A stretch of DNA of 64,000 nucleotides from Prorocentrum cordatum (GCA_963575745.1 CAUYUJ010018071.1:189501-253500); one strand, 5' to 3'; shown: positions 49,601 to 59,691, counted from the first letter of the stretch. Numbers and translations are program-made. Notes: a model not told the origin generated them from the sequence alone.

Positions 49601-50614
49601 CGTCTCGGCCCACAAGCTGCCGTGGGGTCGCGTTTCCCTCCAGGCCTTGAAGGAGATGGGCGGCCAGCTGTGGTCCTTCGTTTGTTTCACCTTCTGAGCA
49701 AGGTTGAAGAATGTCGCCAAGATGCTGGGCTTGTTGCACCTTGTACCGTGCCTGATGAGACACTCGTGGACGTGGATAGATCGCCTCAGGCCGGGTCGCA
49801 GCCAGGAGGAGAGTCAGAGGCTCGGAAGGTGGAAGTGCTGGATGAGTCTCATACGCTGCAAGAGCGCCCGCCTCGGAAACCTCTGGAAAGAGCTCGCTGC
49901 CGGGATGCCAGCACGCGTGTATTTGTGCAAGGGCCAGCTCGTCGAGTTCCTCTGGTCGCCCAACCTTGTTCTAAGGCCACTGCCCGTCCGCGGCTAAGTA
50001 AGGGCGGCACCTACATGGCCGACCTGTTTTCTGGCTCGGGCAAGGTTGCTCGGGCGGTCAACCAGCTAGGGTTCTCAGCCAAGGCCTGGGACATCATCCA
50101 CGGGGCTAACCATGACCTCACAGACCCAGCGGTGCTCCGCCTGTTGCTCTCGGACATCCGTGACGGAAAGGTCTTCGCCGCCATGATCGCTCTCCCCTGC
50201 ACCTCGCTGACCATCGCTCGAGACAGGACTTTTCAGATACGCTCACGCACTCAACCATGGGGGACGGACCTGACTGGGGCCTCAGATCGGGACCGAGCCT
50301 CACTCGAGACTGGTAACGAGATAATTCGGGCCGTGATTCGCATTCTCAGACACCTCAATCGCCACAAATTCCGTGGATACTTGAAAATCCGTCTACTTCC
50401 CGTCTATGGTTCATTCCAGAGATATTGGCTATGTGCAGTCGGGCGCATGCTGAATGGCGACTTACAGAATTCTGCCAGTCGGGTACGCCGTGGCGCAAGA
50501 GGACATGGCTTGTTTGTGGCAATATGTATCCTGAGGACAGTTGCTCACTGGACAGGGTGTGCACTGGAAAAGCAGGTAGGTGCTCTCGCACTTTCCGCCG
50601 TCACATCGAGCTGA
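46607..50614 (+). CDS. ORF2 of element G: RT/RNase H polyprotein
   Basis: ATG 46607 overlaps the ORF1 stop. Residues ~240-460 are RT: SMRMVLDCRRSNQRF (motif 1), GKADVKDCFHRM (Asp near 292), LPMGWTWSLYFAQ, and YVYVDNVGLIS, an active site YVDN (Asp 397) in place of YxDD. RNase H follows: LSVDASPYGWG (Asp ~551), LILEARVLVKA (Glu ~664), LLGDNMSVI (Asp ~691) and HPSELNSSDAGSR. The frame is open to 50614, but beyond about 49250 it translates as Arg/Gly-rich nonsense while conserved domains lie in other frames (YR-like at 49275-49997). It returns to a domain at 50006 (methyltransferase-like). Frame changes are therefore inferred. Confidence 0.75.
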   Translation: MSDTTLGGGTGPTPAVRLPGLARGSAEIFPLPDDSSIVAEFWIHLQGRAQRRFVRDWRECVRSLNWLWGAGHREAARRARGDVHPYRFQLQREVLVRVAQGVQTYLDPPSDLSPKEAFQGLLRGRGVYDTETAYTTLAPYQRGAVSLPGDVSTAPAVGTLVTGRALEYLVAAEEQMIRTDAEVQLDRETNGEIKIYTDPLLANSRRRYSTFVKDLKRKGLVGFTRDPKEFVGVFFVWKKERASMRMVLDCRRSNQRFVTPPGVELLSTEGLGRIECDTEQTGTLPIFLGKADVKDCFHRMMFGNHLSKYFCYPGGMAKEFGIVGQLVEGVPARADDYLWPCALALPMGWTWSLYFAQVANLGLVERVPAVASSCAATDRGPPIVLSPTSSWHYVYVDNVGLISLDASYVKGALADTIAAFDAAGLVMHDISVDSDTAEALGVTLDGQKHQTLVNHRRYWKVRLGLRWALSLRRLAGRELEVLLGHCTFVGLMCRETLSVWHTVYTFVRERYWAKSDVWESARQELECFLGLMPLLRSEWDRPWLTQVLSVDASPYGWGIASSEFGVSMVKKQGRILERSRFRRLGGLPARASALAAAGFVYSPTTDRWQVDDEKVRDPSDVREAGAWEMREDFPEIPGALLHGDRWRLILHGKWAYSEDILILEARVLVKAVARVCNCVPGGFCRVLLLGDNMSVILACERFRARSFGLLVQIRRIAAYALGRGVRFGFRWHPSELNSSDAGSRIYDPNYDSTKDLTRLVADGHGPGDVLPQPADPPRSVDVPAQIPESPEDPDSLACTVFHDCHDADPQPGGAEPNHRWPEELTHDVRSASDDDFLSAFSDHGANDDAYLVATGDTLDAGHWKGASNQKVPDDSGSQKARLGYSSSHGRCHRRGRRRGQRWHYYGRRDGEDSRRQGARSPAGSVDRRGGVREAGRACHGCRRDERSQQLPQARAPQPYLDQPGGPGFAGVAVLEPPFASFREEKEELGQQGGRFAGHRLGPQAAVGSRFPPGLEGDGRPAVVLRLFHLLSKVEECRQDAGLVAPCTVPDETLVDVDRSPQAGSQPGGESEARKVEVLDESHTLQERPPRKPLERARCRDASTRVFVQGPARRVPLVAQPCSKATARPRLSKGGTYMADLFSGSGKVARAVNQLGFSAKAWDIIHGANHDLTDPAVLRLLLSDIRDGKVFAAMIALPCTSLTIARDRTFQIRSRTQPWGTDLTGASDRDRASLETGNEIIRAVIRILRHLNRHKFRGYLKIRLLPVYGSFQRYWLCAVGRMLNGDLQNSASRVRRGARGHGLFVAICILRTVAHWTGCALEKQVGALALSAVTSS
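49275..49997 (+). pseudogene. Tyrosine-recombinase-like domain of element G, degenerate
   Basis: Lies in a frame different from the RT. It reads LLVRWTVAVEFARRDEP, VSSYLRPELLSLTSTSLV (Arg box), YWSLPLHPSERKK and SKADDSLV, then a UGA at 49695-49697. The same frame goes on with VPCLMRHSWTWIDRL (LRHS-like box), RLGRWKCW and LIRCKSARLGNLW. The layout follows YR enzymes (Arg ... Lys ... R-H-S ... GRW ... Y-x-K-x-x-R-L), but Cys replaces the expected box II His and Tyr. Family assignment comes from motif layout only. Confidence 0.45.
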
Positions 50615-50766
50615 GTGGCCGCAATGATCAGAATATTTTGTGGACCTCAATTGCTCAGCCCTACCCCTCTCGCCTTGCCACTGCTCTGGCTAGATCTCTT
50701 GCCGCTAAGAAGCACGCTTCCTGCTCGTACAACTCAGGCGGCCCCGTTCGTACCAAGGCCCAATGA
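50006..50766 (+). pseudogene. DNA cytosine methyltransferase-like domain of element G, frameshifted
   Basis: GGTYMADLFSGSGKVARAVN resembles methyltransferase motif I (DLF-x-G-x-G). KVFAAMIALPCTSLTIARDR resembles motif IV with Pro-Cys. A frame change near 50366 moves the continuation to the +1 frame: IPWILENPSTSRLWFIPEIL, with ENP like motif VI, and a C-terminal QPYPSRLATALARSLAAKK before the stop at 50766. C5 methyltransferases transfer a methyl group from AdoMet to cytosine; capture of such genes by retrotransposons of algae, including dinoflagellates, has been reported. The target domain is short, so activity is doubtful. Confidence 0.5.
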
Positions 50767-50854
50767 GGCCCATGCCTGGCTTTGTTTTCGGTTTTTCCCC
50801 TCCTCTCTTCCCCTCCTTCGCCCCTGTGAACCCTTTTTCTATTCGGGATGTTTG

Positions 50855-51232
50855 GAATGCCTTGGACGTGTGATTCTAACGATCTCACGTCGTCCCAGCT
50901 GTGTGTTATAACCCTGTCGGATAGTAGCAGACGTTCTCCGCTGGAAAAATACTGTCTCATTATGTTAGTGCGTGCACGGGAATGATGAGAAAGGTTTTGT
51001 CGGGTGTCGCGTCCAGGCTTTGCCCCTCGCGTTGCTCATCGCAACCGCTCGGGCTCAAGCATCAAAGGCACCCACCCTTTCGAACAATGTTCTCCCATCC
51101 CTTACTTTCATTATACTTTGCAGAATGCCTTGGACGTGTGATTCTAACGATCTCACGTCGTCCCAGCTGTGTGTTATAACTCTGTCAGATAGTAGCAGAC
51201 GTTCTCCGCTGGAAAAATACGGTCTCATTATG
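50855..51232 (+). repeat. B1-A2-B2 terminal repeats of element G
   Basis: B1 50855-50964 and B2 51123-51232 are 110 bp copies (GAATGCCTTGGACGTGTGAT to CTCATTATG). A2 50965-51071 copies A1, and a 51 bp spacer precedes B2. The junction region 50955-50990 is palindromic, with arms TCTCAT and AATGATGAGA around TGCGTGCA. Confidence 0.85.
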
Positions 51233-54066
51233 GGCATTCTTTGTTTGCAGGAAACCTGGAAAACAAAGGCTGAAGTGGATAATATCGACGGTGATTTGTT
51301 GATTCTATCTGGAGAAGATACGGAAGGCACATCATATTCAGGAGTCGGATTTTTTATTGCGCCGCAGGCCCAACACCGCATCAAATCTTACAAGCAAATT
51401 TCTGATCGCATATGCCTCCTCAAATTGCGAGTGAGCCAGGGCGCGATTGCAATACTTAGCGTGCATGCGCCTCACAACTTGAAGCCGCTGCCGGAACGTC
51501 GGATGTTTTACGCGAAGCTTTCGCTCTGAGTACGCGGCGCGCAACGCTAATAAAGGCAAGATCTGGATCGGCGGTTCCAGCGCGAGGGTCGGAACGGGGG
51601 ACGCCGGAGAAGATGCTCTGGGCCAGCGAGGGTGGGGCCGGCGAGCAGCGCACCAAGTGGAAGTGCCAAATCGAGATCTCCTGCTCGAGTTCTGCACGGG
51701 GTCCTCTCTGAAGATCGCCCGCGCATTTTTCCATCAAGAGCCGAGCAAGAAAGACCGAAAACGCGTTCAACATGTTGGATATCACATTGCGCGATGCTGC
51801 TCATGGGTAATCATCGCGAAGCCGCTGTTGCAACAGATCACTTGTTGGTCGCGTGTTCCGTTGCAGTCAACTTGGACGCTGAACCCGCCAATGTTTCGAC
51901 GTTCGTTCCCTGTCGGACGAACGCGTCGGCCAAGCATTTTCGCGTGCTTTTCTTGCGGCCGTGAGCGCGCGGCTGAGCGTGCAAAGCATGTGGGGCGACG
52001 CCAAGGCCGGCATGGCACAGGCGAGAGAAGCGCTCCTTTGTTGGAGGAGTACGTGTAAAAAGCCATGGATCTCCAAGCGCACGCTGGACCCGATCGACCT
52101 TCGTACCCAAGCGAGGCTTGGAAACAACCACTCTGCAGTCAAAGACTTCCTGAAGCAAATTCGTAAACCAGCGAGGCGCGACAAGACAGCGTGGATGAAC
52201 GACAAAATTGCTGCTGGGGACTGGGCCTCCCTGAGGCGGGCCTGCCCGCCTCGCGCCCAGAGGCAAGTCAGATTGACGGATTTGGAGGGCAACCTTGCGG
52301 ACAGCAGCTGCCGGGCAGATACCATGGCGGAGTATCTTGAAAAAGTTCAATGGCATGTTCGCCCTGCAGATGTTGCGCCTTTGGAGCCGCTCGGCCCCTC
52401 TCTGCCGGCATCGGAGGCAGACTTCGCGCAGCGACAGCTCGTGGCAGCAGCGCGTAGACTCAAGCGCGGCAAAGCGGCCGGCCCCGACGACATCCCAGCA
52501 GAGTATTGGAAGACACTTGCAGACACGCCTGGGGGGCTAGAGTGTGTCACAGACCTGATGAACAAGTGTTGGAGGGAGAAGTCGGCACCAAGCGATTGGC
52601 AGCATGCAGTTTATCAGCACGATCTACAAGAACAATGGGCCCATCGACGAATGCGACAATTACAGACCGATTAGCCTTCTGTGCATTAGCTGCAAGCTCC
52701 TGGCAAGCCTACTGCTCAAAAGGTTGCAAGAGGCGGGGGCGGACGACAGACTAACAAAGACGCAGTTTGGATCTCGCCGAGGGCGGGGGACTTCGGACGC
52801 AATACAGTGCGAAGACACATCGATTTAGCACACGCAGAAAAGGAAGGTAAAACAGCAATGGTGGCACTAGATTGGAAGAAAGCTTTTGATTCAATACATG
52901 TTGGCGCCGTGCTGAATGCTCTTCGCGCCTTCGGTGTCCCAGAGTCCATGCTGCACATGATCGGTGAGATCTACGAGAACAAGCACTTTTGCGTAGCGGG
53001 CGGGCGAATCACGTCCCAATCGCGACCACAAGAATCTGGGATCTCACAAGTTTGCCCGTTGTCTCCTTTCCTGTTCGTTATGGTGATGTCTGTGGTCGTC
53101 CGAGAGGCCGGGGACAGGTTGCCGGCAGACGCGCGCGAGGTCTTGGACGAAGGGCAAATTTCAATACTGCTGTATGCTGACGACACGCTGCTGGTGGGCA
53201 TATCCCAACACTATCTGCAACTGCTCCTGGAGGCTGTGGCGGGCGCTCGAAAAATGTTCAGCATGGATTTGCATTGGGGCAAATTCCAGCTGATGTGCGC
53301 GAAGTGTGGCGTTCAATTGGTCGCCCCTGGAGGCGCCGCAATCGCAGCGAAAGAGCACATGAAGCATTTGGGGGCCACGCTGTACAGCACAGGCAAGCTA
53401 GGAGGAGAACTTACCAAAAGACTGGGAATGACATGGGGCGTATTTTCTGATTTTGAACGCGCTTGGAAGCATTCATCGATTACCGCAGCCAGGAAGTTTG
53501 AAGTGTTTCAATCGGTCGCTACTACAAAGAATCTGTGCTCCTTGAACACTGCTTGGTTAAACAAGGCGGCGAGAAGAATACCCGATGGATTTCAAGCTCG
53601 CTGCCTGCGTCGTATTCTACATATACCACATGCATATGTCTCGAGGGTGTCGAATAAGACGGTGCTCGAGCAGGCCGGACAACTCAGCTACACATCTCAG
53701 CTCTTGCGACACCAGTTGCTCTGGTTCGGGAAGGTTGGCAGAGCGGACGACGGTGATGTGCTTCGCGCGCTGACCTTCGAGACTGGCAGCCTGCGACCCG
53801 CGACCCGGAGGGCGCGGAGAGCACGGGGGCGACCCAGGCACGAGTGGGCGACATGTTTGCACGAGAAAATTGCCCCGCGCTTCGCTTCTGAAGCCGCCAT
53901 GCAGAATTGCATTGGCGACGAGCGCAGCTGGCGCCATTTCGCTGCGAATTTCGTTACCGACGCTCAATTTCAATTCGTTCCTGCCAACCAAAGCCTGCTG
54001 CCATATTCCGCCTACGCTCCGGACGGCGTTTGGCTCCTCTGTCTGTCTGTCTGTCCCGAATCTTGA
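51233..54066 (+). pseudogene. LINE polyprotein (endonuclease rest, RT, C terminus), frameshifted
   Basis: Continues the endonuclease with GILCLQETW (catalytic Glu), YSGVGFFIAP and IAILSVHAPHN. After frame changes near 51530 and 51800 come RVGTGDAGEDALGQRGWGRR and TDHLLVACSV, the end of the nuclease. RT follows: RRLKRGKAAGPDDIPAEYW, NYRPISLLCISCK, DWKKAFDSI, GISQVCPLSPFLF (Val in place of the usual Gly) and LLYADDTLLVG. The C terminus has LLRHQLLWFGKVGRADDGD and RGRPRHEWATCL, stopping at 54066. At least four frame breaks show decay. It is related to the fragment at 58578-59691. Confidence 0.75.
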
Positions 54067-55097
54067 ATCCCGCATTTCTTGATAGTTGTTGATATGATGA
54101 CGCCTTGCATGTTTAAGCAACTCGCCAGCTTGATTGCTGGTGCTTGGTCCGGGGGCCTCCCTGTTCTCCGCATTACCGAAGGCATTTGGACATCATATTG
54201 CTGGGGATGCGAAGTAAACGGGCGATGGGGGCAGGAGGAAAAAAACGACGATGACGACGGCGACGAGGAAGACGATGAAAAGAAAACGACGACCATGAAA
54301 GAACGAGGACGAAGTCGAGGAAGAGGACAGTGAGGACGAGGACAGAGCCCTCAAGCTCTTCTCTTGGAACCCTGTTGGAGTTCGTTGGGGGGATTTTGGG
54401 ATCCTCTTGCAGCCTTTTTGGGTGGTCTTATGGCCTTCTTTCCCTTCGTAGCCTCGGGGGGCCTAGCTTTCCGACAAAGAAATGAAGAAATCGCTGCGCC
54501 ATGTCAGCCCAAAAGGCTGGTGGGATTCTGCAAGCTTGCGCCCGGATTATATGATTTAGTTGTTTGTGTGGTTCGAGGTCTAGAGGGCATTTTTCTGCAA
54601 CGGGCGATCGTGTTGTGCTGTTTGTTTGATGTGTTTGTCGCCCTCTCTCCTGGGCGTCGCGCCTGCGACCGCCCCATTGCGGGCGATGTTGTCGAGTTGT
54701 TGGCCGCGGTCCACCCCGGTTACCCCGGCGGCGCGGCGCAAATGTTCCCATCGCTTGCCCACCCAGCCGTCACGATGGGCTTCGTATTGTTCGTGAGGTT
54801 GTTCTCGGAAACCACGATGTGCAAGCCTTCGTGCTGGAACCACTTGGTTAGCGTCGTCGCGCCGTGGGCCAGATCGCATGTAGAACGCGAATCAACCGCG
54901 AATGTGGTTCGATACTATTGCGGAAAAGGGTGGTGAAAGAATCGTTGTTGGGGACACAGGTTTGTCGGTTTTCGAACAGCACGGGCTTACGCGCGCACGC
55001 GCCCAGAAGAACATATCATTGACCTCTATAGCGTGTTTTTGTTTTGGATTCGTTTTCGATCAGACGTGGGATCCAGTTGGTCGACGCATGCCGGGAG
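54067..55097. other. Unassigned stretch with purine-rich low-complexity run
   Basis: Positions 54236-54345 are a GA-rich run encoding Asp/Glu/Lys repeats. The open frame 54364-54936 (190 codons) shows no recognisable family, and the opposite strand is also partly open, so it is not called as a gene. No terminal repeat or RNA gene is seen. Confidence 0.4.
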
Positions 55098-55345
55098 ACA
55101 CGGGGTTCCATAACCGAACGCGGGTTTCCATGACTGAGCACGGGTTTCCATAGCTGCTGCGCGGGTTTCCATAATTGTTGACACGGGTTTCCATAACTGC
55201 CGACATAGGTTTCCGTATTTGACACCACGGGTTTCCATAATTGAACACGCGGGTTTCCATATCTGCCGTCACGGGTTTCCATAATTGATTTTTCATACGT
55301 GAAAACACGGGTTTTCATAATTAACAACACGGGGTTCCAGATTTG
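55098..55345. repeat. ~22-28 bp tandem repeat (CACGGGTTTCCATAATTG)
   Basis: About ten units containing ACGGGTTTCCATAA with variable spacers. They are AT-richer than the satellites to the left. Confidence 0.85.
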
Positions 55346-55367
55346 AACCCACGGAACGAGTTTCTAT

Positions 55368-55407
55368 TTCTCTCGTTCTCTCTCTCTCTCTCTCTCTTTT
55401 TTTGTTT

Positions 55408-55456
<49 letters not shown>

Positions 55457-55476
55457 TTTTCTCTCTCCCTCTCTGT
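55368..55476. repeat. (CT)n microsatellite
   Basis: About 108 bp of almost pure CT with short T-runs. The long frames of Ser/Leu or Arg/Glu across it are artefacts. Confidence 0.95.
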
Positions 55477-55478
55477 TT

Positions 55479-56360
55479 GTTTTGTCTTGTTGCTTGTTCC
55501 TTGCAGGAAAATTCAACATTGCCAAAGGAAAAATCAATGAGGGAGTGCGGGCGATGGGTCGACGGGGGGAAGACGAAAGGGACACAACGCATACGGGACG
55601 CGCACTGCGGCAGGGGCGGCTTGGCAAAGAGCAACGAAAATGAGAGGGACTGGACCGGGGACGGGGAAGATCGTGCTGGACGTGGTGGGCGTCCGTTTGG
55701 TGTTGGCCATTTTGATCGTGGTGGTCGCCGTGTTGGCAGTAATCGCGATGCGGGTCGTAGTCAGAGTTTTTTTGTTTTCCATGCTTTGGGTGAAATGCCA
55801 AACCGTGCCATGAGGAGGAAGAGGAGGACAAACCCAAATAATCTTCAATTCAGCGTGCGTAGGCACTGGGTGAGGAGAAATGATTAGCCTGTCTCCCGGG
55901 TCAACACACCTTTCGTTTCATAAACCGTTGAAAAGCAATTCCGCGCACGCCCCACCAAATGGTGCACGAAGGCATTGTTCATTGAAGAACCCCAAGACGA
56001 AAAGAAATCATTACCATTTTTGTTGCCCAGCTGTAGTGTTCTTGTGACTTCGCATCCCGCACAGGGTTCGGGCACAAAGATAATTTACGGACATTGGATT
56101 GAATAGTGCTTTGTAAGATTTCGGCAATGGAATTCGGAATCCGGAGTGGGAGCCCGCCGAATATGCTATTTTTGGCTGATGAAGTTCGCGAAAACCCGCC
56201 GTGCGTGAATTGCCGGGTATTTTTTTCATCGGAACGGAGTAATTCCTACCCGTGGCGATATAACCTTTGAGTTGCCATAACTGGCATGCGCAATCACAAC
56301 CGCGCGGCGGCTTGCCCCACCACGGACGGTTCAATAATAAATTAGCAAATATTATTGCAA
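55479..56360. other. Unassigned stretch
   Basis: No recognisable protein, RNA or repeat. Frames of up to ~160 codons overlap on both strands and none shows a conserved motif. Confidence 0.35.
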
Positions 56361-56372
56361 TATATTGTTCGG

Positions 56373-56513
56373 ATGTTTCAGGCGATTTTGATTAGGTCTC
56401 CTCAACGCTTGCTTCAAAAACTTGAGCGCGCAGGAGTCCACCCGCGAATCCATGCGGTTTTCGCGAGCTGGCTGGACGGCCGTCGTGCGCAAGTCGTTGC
56501 TGGAGGCGCTTTC
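56373..56513 (+). pseudogene. RT fragment (fingers/palm segment)
   Basis: Reads RLLQKLERAGVHPRIHAVFA followed by SWLDGRRAQVVAGGAF, the conserved stretch between RT motifs A and B in LINE-type polymerases (L-x-x-L ... W-x-x-x-R-x-x-x-V-x-x-G). No other RT motif is nearby, so it is an isolated relic. Confidence 0.5.
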
Positions 56514-56848
56514 GCTTGCTTTCCTGGCCGACCAACCATTGTTGTCATATCCCTGCCAGTTCGGCTGAGACTAAGCACTGTGGACAACCGCGAACAAGGA
56601 CGAGTAATTACGGAGGGCGGTTGCTGGAGTTTACCGAAAGAGATAATAAGAACAACTATCGGGAGGTTATTTCAAGCGGATTGGGGTCCCCAAGCCGTGT
56701 AATTAGCACGTGAAAAGGCACGCAACTACCATCCACTGATACGGCGGGGTATGGCTCTGAGTTTGCAGCACCGTTGGTGGGGTTTTATGCCCCGGACCTA
56801 ACTGGAACCAAACTGCCCCCTAGCCAACCTGGAGCCGGTGCCGGCGTA

Positions 56849-56969
56849 GCCCTCCTTCTTTTCCTCCTCCTCCTCCTCCTCTTCCTCCTCCTCCTCCTCC
56901 TCCTCCTCCTCCTCCTCCTCCTCCTCCTCCTCCTCCTCCTCTTCCTCCTCCTCCTCCTCTTCCTCCTTT
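56849..56969. repeat. (CTC)n microsatellite
   Basis: About 120 bp of CTC/CTT triplets, a poly-Leu or poly-Gly reading artefact. Confidence 0.95.
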
Positions 56970-57308
56970 GACGCTGCTTAGGCTACCGGCGGCGCCCGTG
57001 GTTATACCCAGGCCTTTGTGCGAGTTTGGTGCTTGTCGCGCACCCTGGTTCATGCTGGAACGCAGGATCCTGGCAACAAGAAAAATCCTCTAGAACCCCC
57101 TACAGAGACAAGTTTTGATTGGGGAACATCGCGAGCGACCCGTCACATATTCGGGAAATTACGGTTGAATGTCCGCAAACGGGCGGTAAATGTATCATAA
57201 TTGTGGACCTCTTACGGAATACAATAATAATTCTGGCTCGGGAGAGATATCCTCCTCCTTCTGGCCCCTCTGGGGCACAGAGGGGGGCACAATATATAAT
57301 GATGAATG

Positions 57309-57343
57309 ACAGAGAGAGAGAAATAATGAGAGAGAGAGAGAGA
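57309..57343. repeat. (GA)n microsatellite
   Basis: GAGAGAGAG runs at 57311-57319 and 57330-57343, just upstream of the element L reading frames. Confidence 0.85.
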
Positions 57344-57544
57344 ACGAAACAAAAACAATGCAAAACATAGAGGCTCAAGTCAGGGGCTCAGGGCTCAGGG
57401 CTCAGGGCCCCACACCCCTCTTACCCAATCTCCTCTTCTCTGTCACTTACCTTTCCTTTGCACCTACCTCTTACACCTTCCGCTGGCATCACACACTTGT
57501 GCTCTCGTCTCGTATGCCTGCCGCTGCTCCGGACGACTGGATCA

Positions 57545-58150
57545 ATGGAATGGTGGGATGTACTCTCATCTATCGACTGGCACGGGGTTGGTACTACAGC
57601 CTGGGGGTGGGGATCCTGGGCAGCAACTGGTGCCGGGAAATCCAGTCTTGCTCTCTTGGCAACGCTTCCCAGGGAATGCAAATTGGCTTGGGTACTTGCG
57701 ACAGCCATCTGTTCGGGCGAGGATCCGGCGTACTACTCCACGCCAGGGTTTGGGCCGATAACGGTAAGCTATGGATGGCTCCTTCTAGGAGTTGTGGTGG
57801 GAGTCGTCATGAGCATGCAAGTCATGCTCTTGTGCACACGCACACCGCTCGCGATGGCTGTGCCGGCTGCGGCACCGGCAGCACCAGGTGGCATACTGGC
57901 ATTACCAAATCAACCTACGCAGATGGAGCTTGCGCAACTGGAGGTGCTCCGGGCTTTGAGGGCGGGCGGCCGTGGCGCTCTCCGCACGATGGCGACCAAC
58001 GCCGAGACGGCAGAGACGGGTTTCCTCTACCATCTCGCCCGTCTGCCGGCACTGCCGCCGCCCAGGGCGGCCGGGGCGCATCCTGCCGGTGCTCCGTCGC
58101 CGTACTTGGGTGGGGCAGCACCCGCGGGGGCCGGGTACCACCCATACTAA
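57545..58150 (+). CDS. Small putative membrane protein at the 5' side of element L
   Basis: ATG 57545 gives 201 residues. A hydrophobic segment WLLLGVVVGVVMSMQVMLL (residues ~75-95) looks like one transmembrane helix. A polar helix with MELAQLEVLRALRAGGRGAL follows, then a Pro/Gly/Ala tail. No family is recognised. The +2 frame is also open, so the assignment is tentative. It precedes the element L proteins on the same strand. Confidence 0.35.
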   Translation: MEWWDVLSSIDWHGVGTTAWGWGSWAATGAGKSSLALLATLPRECKLAWVLATAICSGEDPAYYSTPGFGPITVSYGWLLLGVVVGVVMSMQVMLLCTRTPLAMAVPAAAPAAPGGILALPNQPTQMELAQLEVLRALRAGGRGALRTMATNAETAETGFLYHLARLPALPPPRAAGAHPAGAPSPYLGGAAPAGAGYHPY

Positions 58151-58577
58151 TCCGCCCTACGTGTGGGAGTTCCTGTCGCTTGCATGACGGTACCAATGCA
58201 GGCGGGAATTGGACGTTTGGGGATGTTTGTATTCGGTGTGAAGTTTATTTCAATGGTTTTGGATACAGGGCTGCAACAAATACCAATTCTACGGATGCCA
58301 CTCGGATACTTATGGGTACAACGTCGGTTTGTTGCGTGCGCCACGGTCCGCCTACGACTGCATCTCCCAACCACGGTTACCAGGAGAACCACGAAGGAGA
58401 GGAGAAGGACACGAAGGATAAAGATGGCCCCTATTAGAACCATTTTGGCCTCGTTTCCAGGAGATCCCCAAGGAACGGCGCAAACATTCACGATCCGGGA
58501 GGCATGTTTCTTAACATATTTTGCGCTAACTCCCAGTGGGCCCCGAAGTAATCTATCTGGACCTCGTTGGGCTCCCA

Positions 58578-59691
58578 GTCAGTCAGTCGAGCCATACGCC
58601 GGAGCGCGCGGGCAAAAGGCGAGACAATGCGCCTGTTCTCTCCGCTTTGCGGGAGCGGCGGCGTGCCAACACAATTATCAATTCACATCGTTTGCTTCTG
58701 GCCGGGGAGGGGGGCGAGGAAGAGAGGGAGAGGGAGGCGGAGGAAGGGCAGGAGGAGGGAGGGAGACGAAATCAAATACAAATTTGTGCCAAGCGATTGG
58801 CTCGCTAACGCATTGCATTACAGCGTCCTCAGTGGAAAAATGCGGCACGATAGCGTCATGTAAACACTTCGCCCATTCATGTCTAGGCCTGCCTACAGTT
58901 CTGGCGCATGCGTCGGTGGCTGGTCGGACACAGTTAGGTTGAAAAGTAAGGCGGCGCAAAAAGTCAGAGTTTGGTGCCCTACCTATTTTTCCAAACCATA
59001 AAAGTTGATGCTTCAAAAGCTGTGTCGTATAAGATTGCTGCCCGGCTCTCGACAGCACATTTTGATTAGAAATTCGTGATATGTACGCGTGGGGTATGTG
59101 CAATATGCGACGCAAGCATTTCGCTTGAAAGCCATCTAACATTCTACGCTCGGCTTTGTTAAGCCATGCCGAATTCAATGAGTACATGACCTTACTGGTC
59201 ACAAGGGCCTGAAAAACTTGGATCTTCCTAGCTGTGCTAATGGCTGTGTGCTTCCAGGCACGGCTGTGTCGACAAAACTCGCCCCAAGCAGCACCTAATC
59301 TCTTTCCCAATTCTCCGCGAAGCTGGCCAGTGGTCGAAAGCGTAGCTCCCAAATATGTCATAGAATCTTTAGCCATAATTGGTGTCCCAGACGGCGTCAG
59401 GAGGTTGATCTCGCAGCGGACCGGCATAAGCTGGAATTTATCCCAATGCAATTCCATACCAAGTCTTGCCCCGGCATTCGCAATTTCTTCCAATAGTGCT
59501 TGCAATTGGATTTGATTGCGCCCCACCAGCAAGGTGTCGTCAGCATATAACAAAATAGCCAGCGATTCTTCTTCTAGGGCTTGTCGTACTCCAGCCTCTG
59601 CGTGGCGCGCGGCATCTTGAACAATCATCGTCATGATCATGATGAACAGGAAAGGTGAAAGGGGGCACCCTTGTGATATACCGGATAATTG
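58578..59691 (-). pseudogene. 5'-truncated LINE insertion with 14 bp target duplication
   Basis: The minus-strand frame starts inside RT with SGISQGCPLSPFLF (motif B, canonical Gly-Cys-Pro) and LLYADDTLLVG (motif C, YADD). It continues through GMELHWDKFQLMP and LKHQLLWFGKIGRAPNSD to RTVGRPRHEWAKC. The coding end is 58678. The 3' end carries a short TGAC tandem tail. TCGTTGGGCTCCCA flanks both sides (58564-58577 and 59692-59705), marking target-primed insertion. The surviving RT part is uninterrupted, so it is younger than its relative at 51233-54066, but without the endonuclease it is dead. Confidence 0.8.

Larger units (their letters stand above)
44565..51232 (+). mobile_element. Element G: complete YR-type retrotransposon with RT-RNase H-YR-MTase order
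   Basis: A1 (44565-44670), ORF1 (45279-46610), ORF2 (46607 onward), B1 (50855-50964), A2 (50965-51071), B2 (51123-51232): 6668 bp in total. The left end follows ATG 44562-44564 and the right end is ATG 51230-51232. Removing it rejoins a LINE endonuclease frame. No target duplication exceeds the shared ATG. ORF2 has several frame changes in its 3' half, so this copy is probably defective. Confidence 0.85.

Noticed and set aside
55343-55837. Ser/Leu- and Arg/Glu-rich frames
   Set aside because: Translation of the CT microsatellite.
58438-58460. Second spliced-leader-like string (CCATTTTGGC)
   Set aside because: Only ten bases match and the expected CTCAAG end is absent; chance match is likely.
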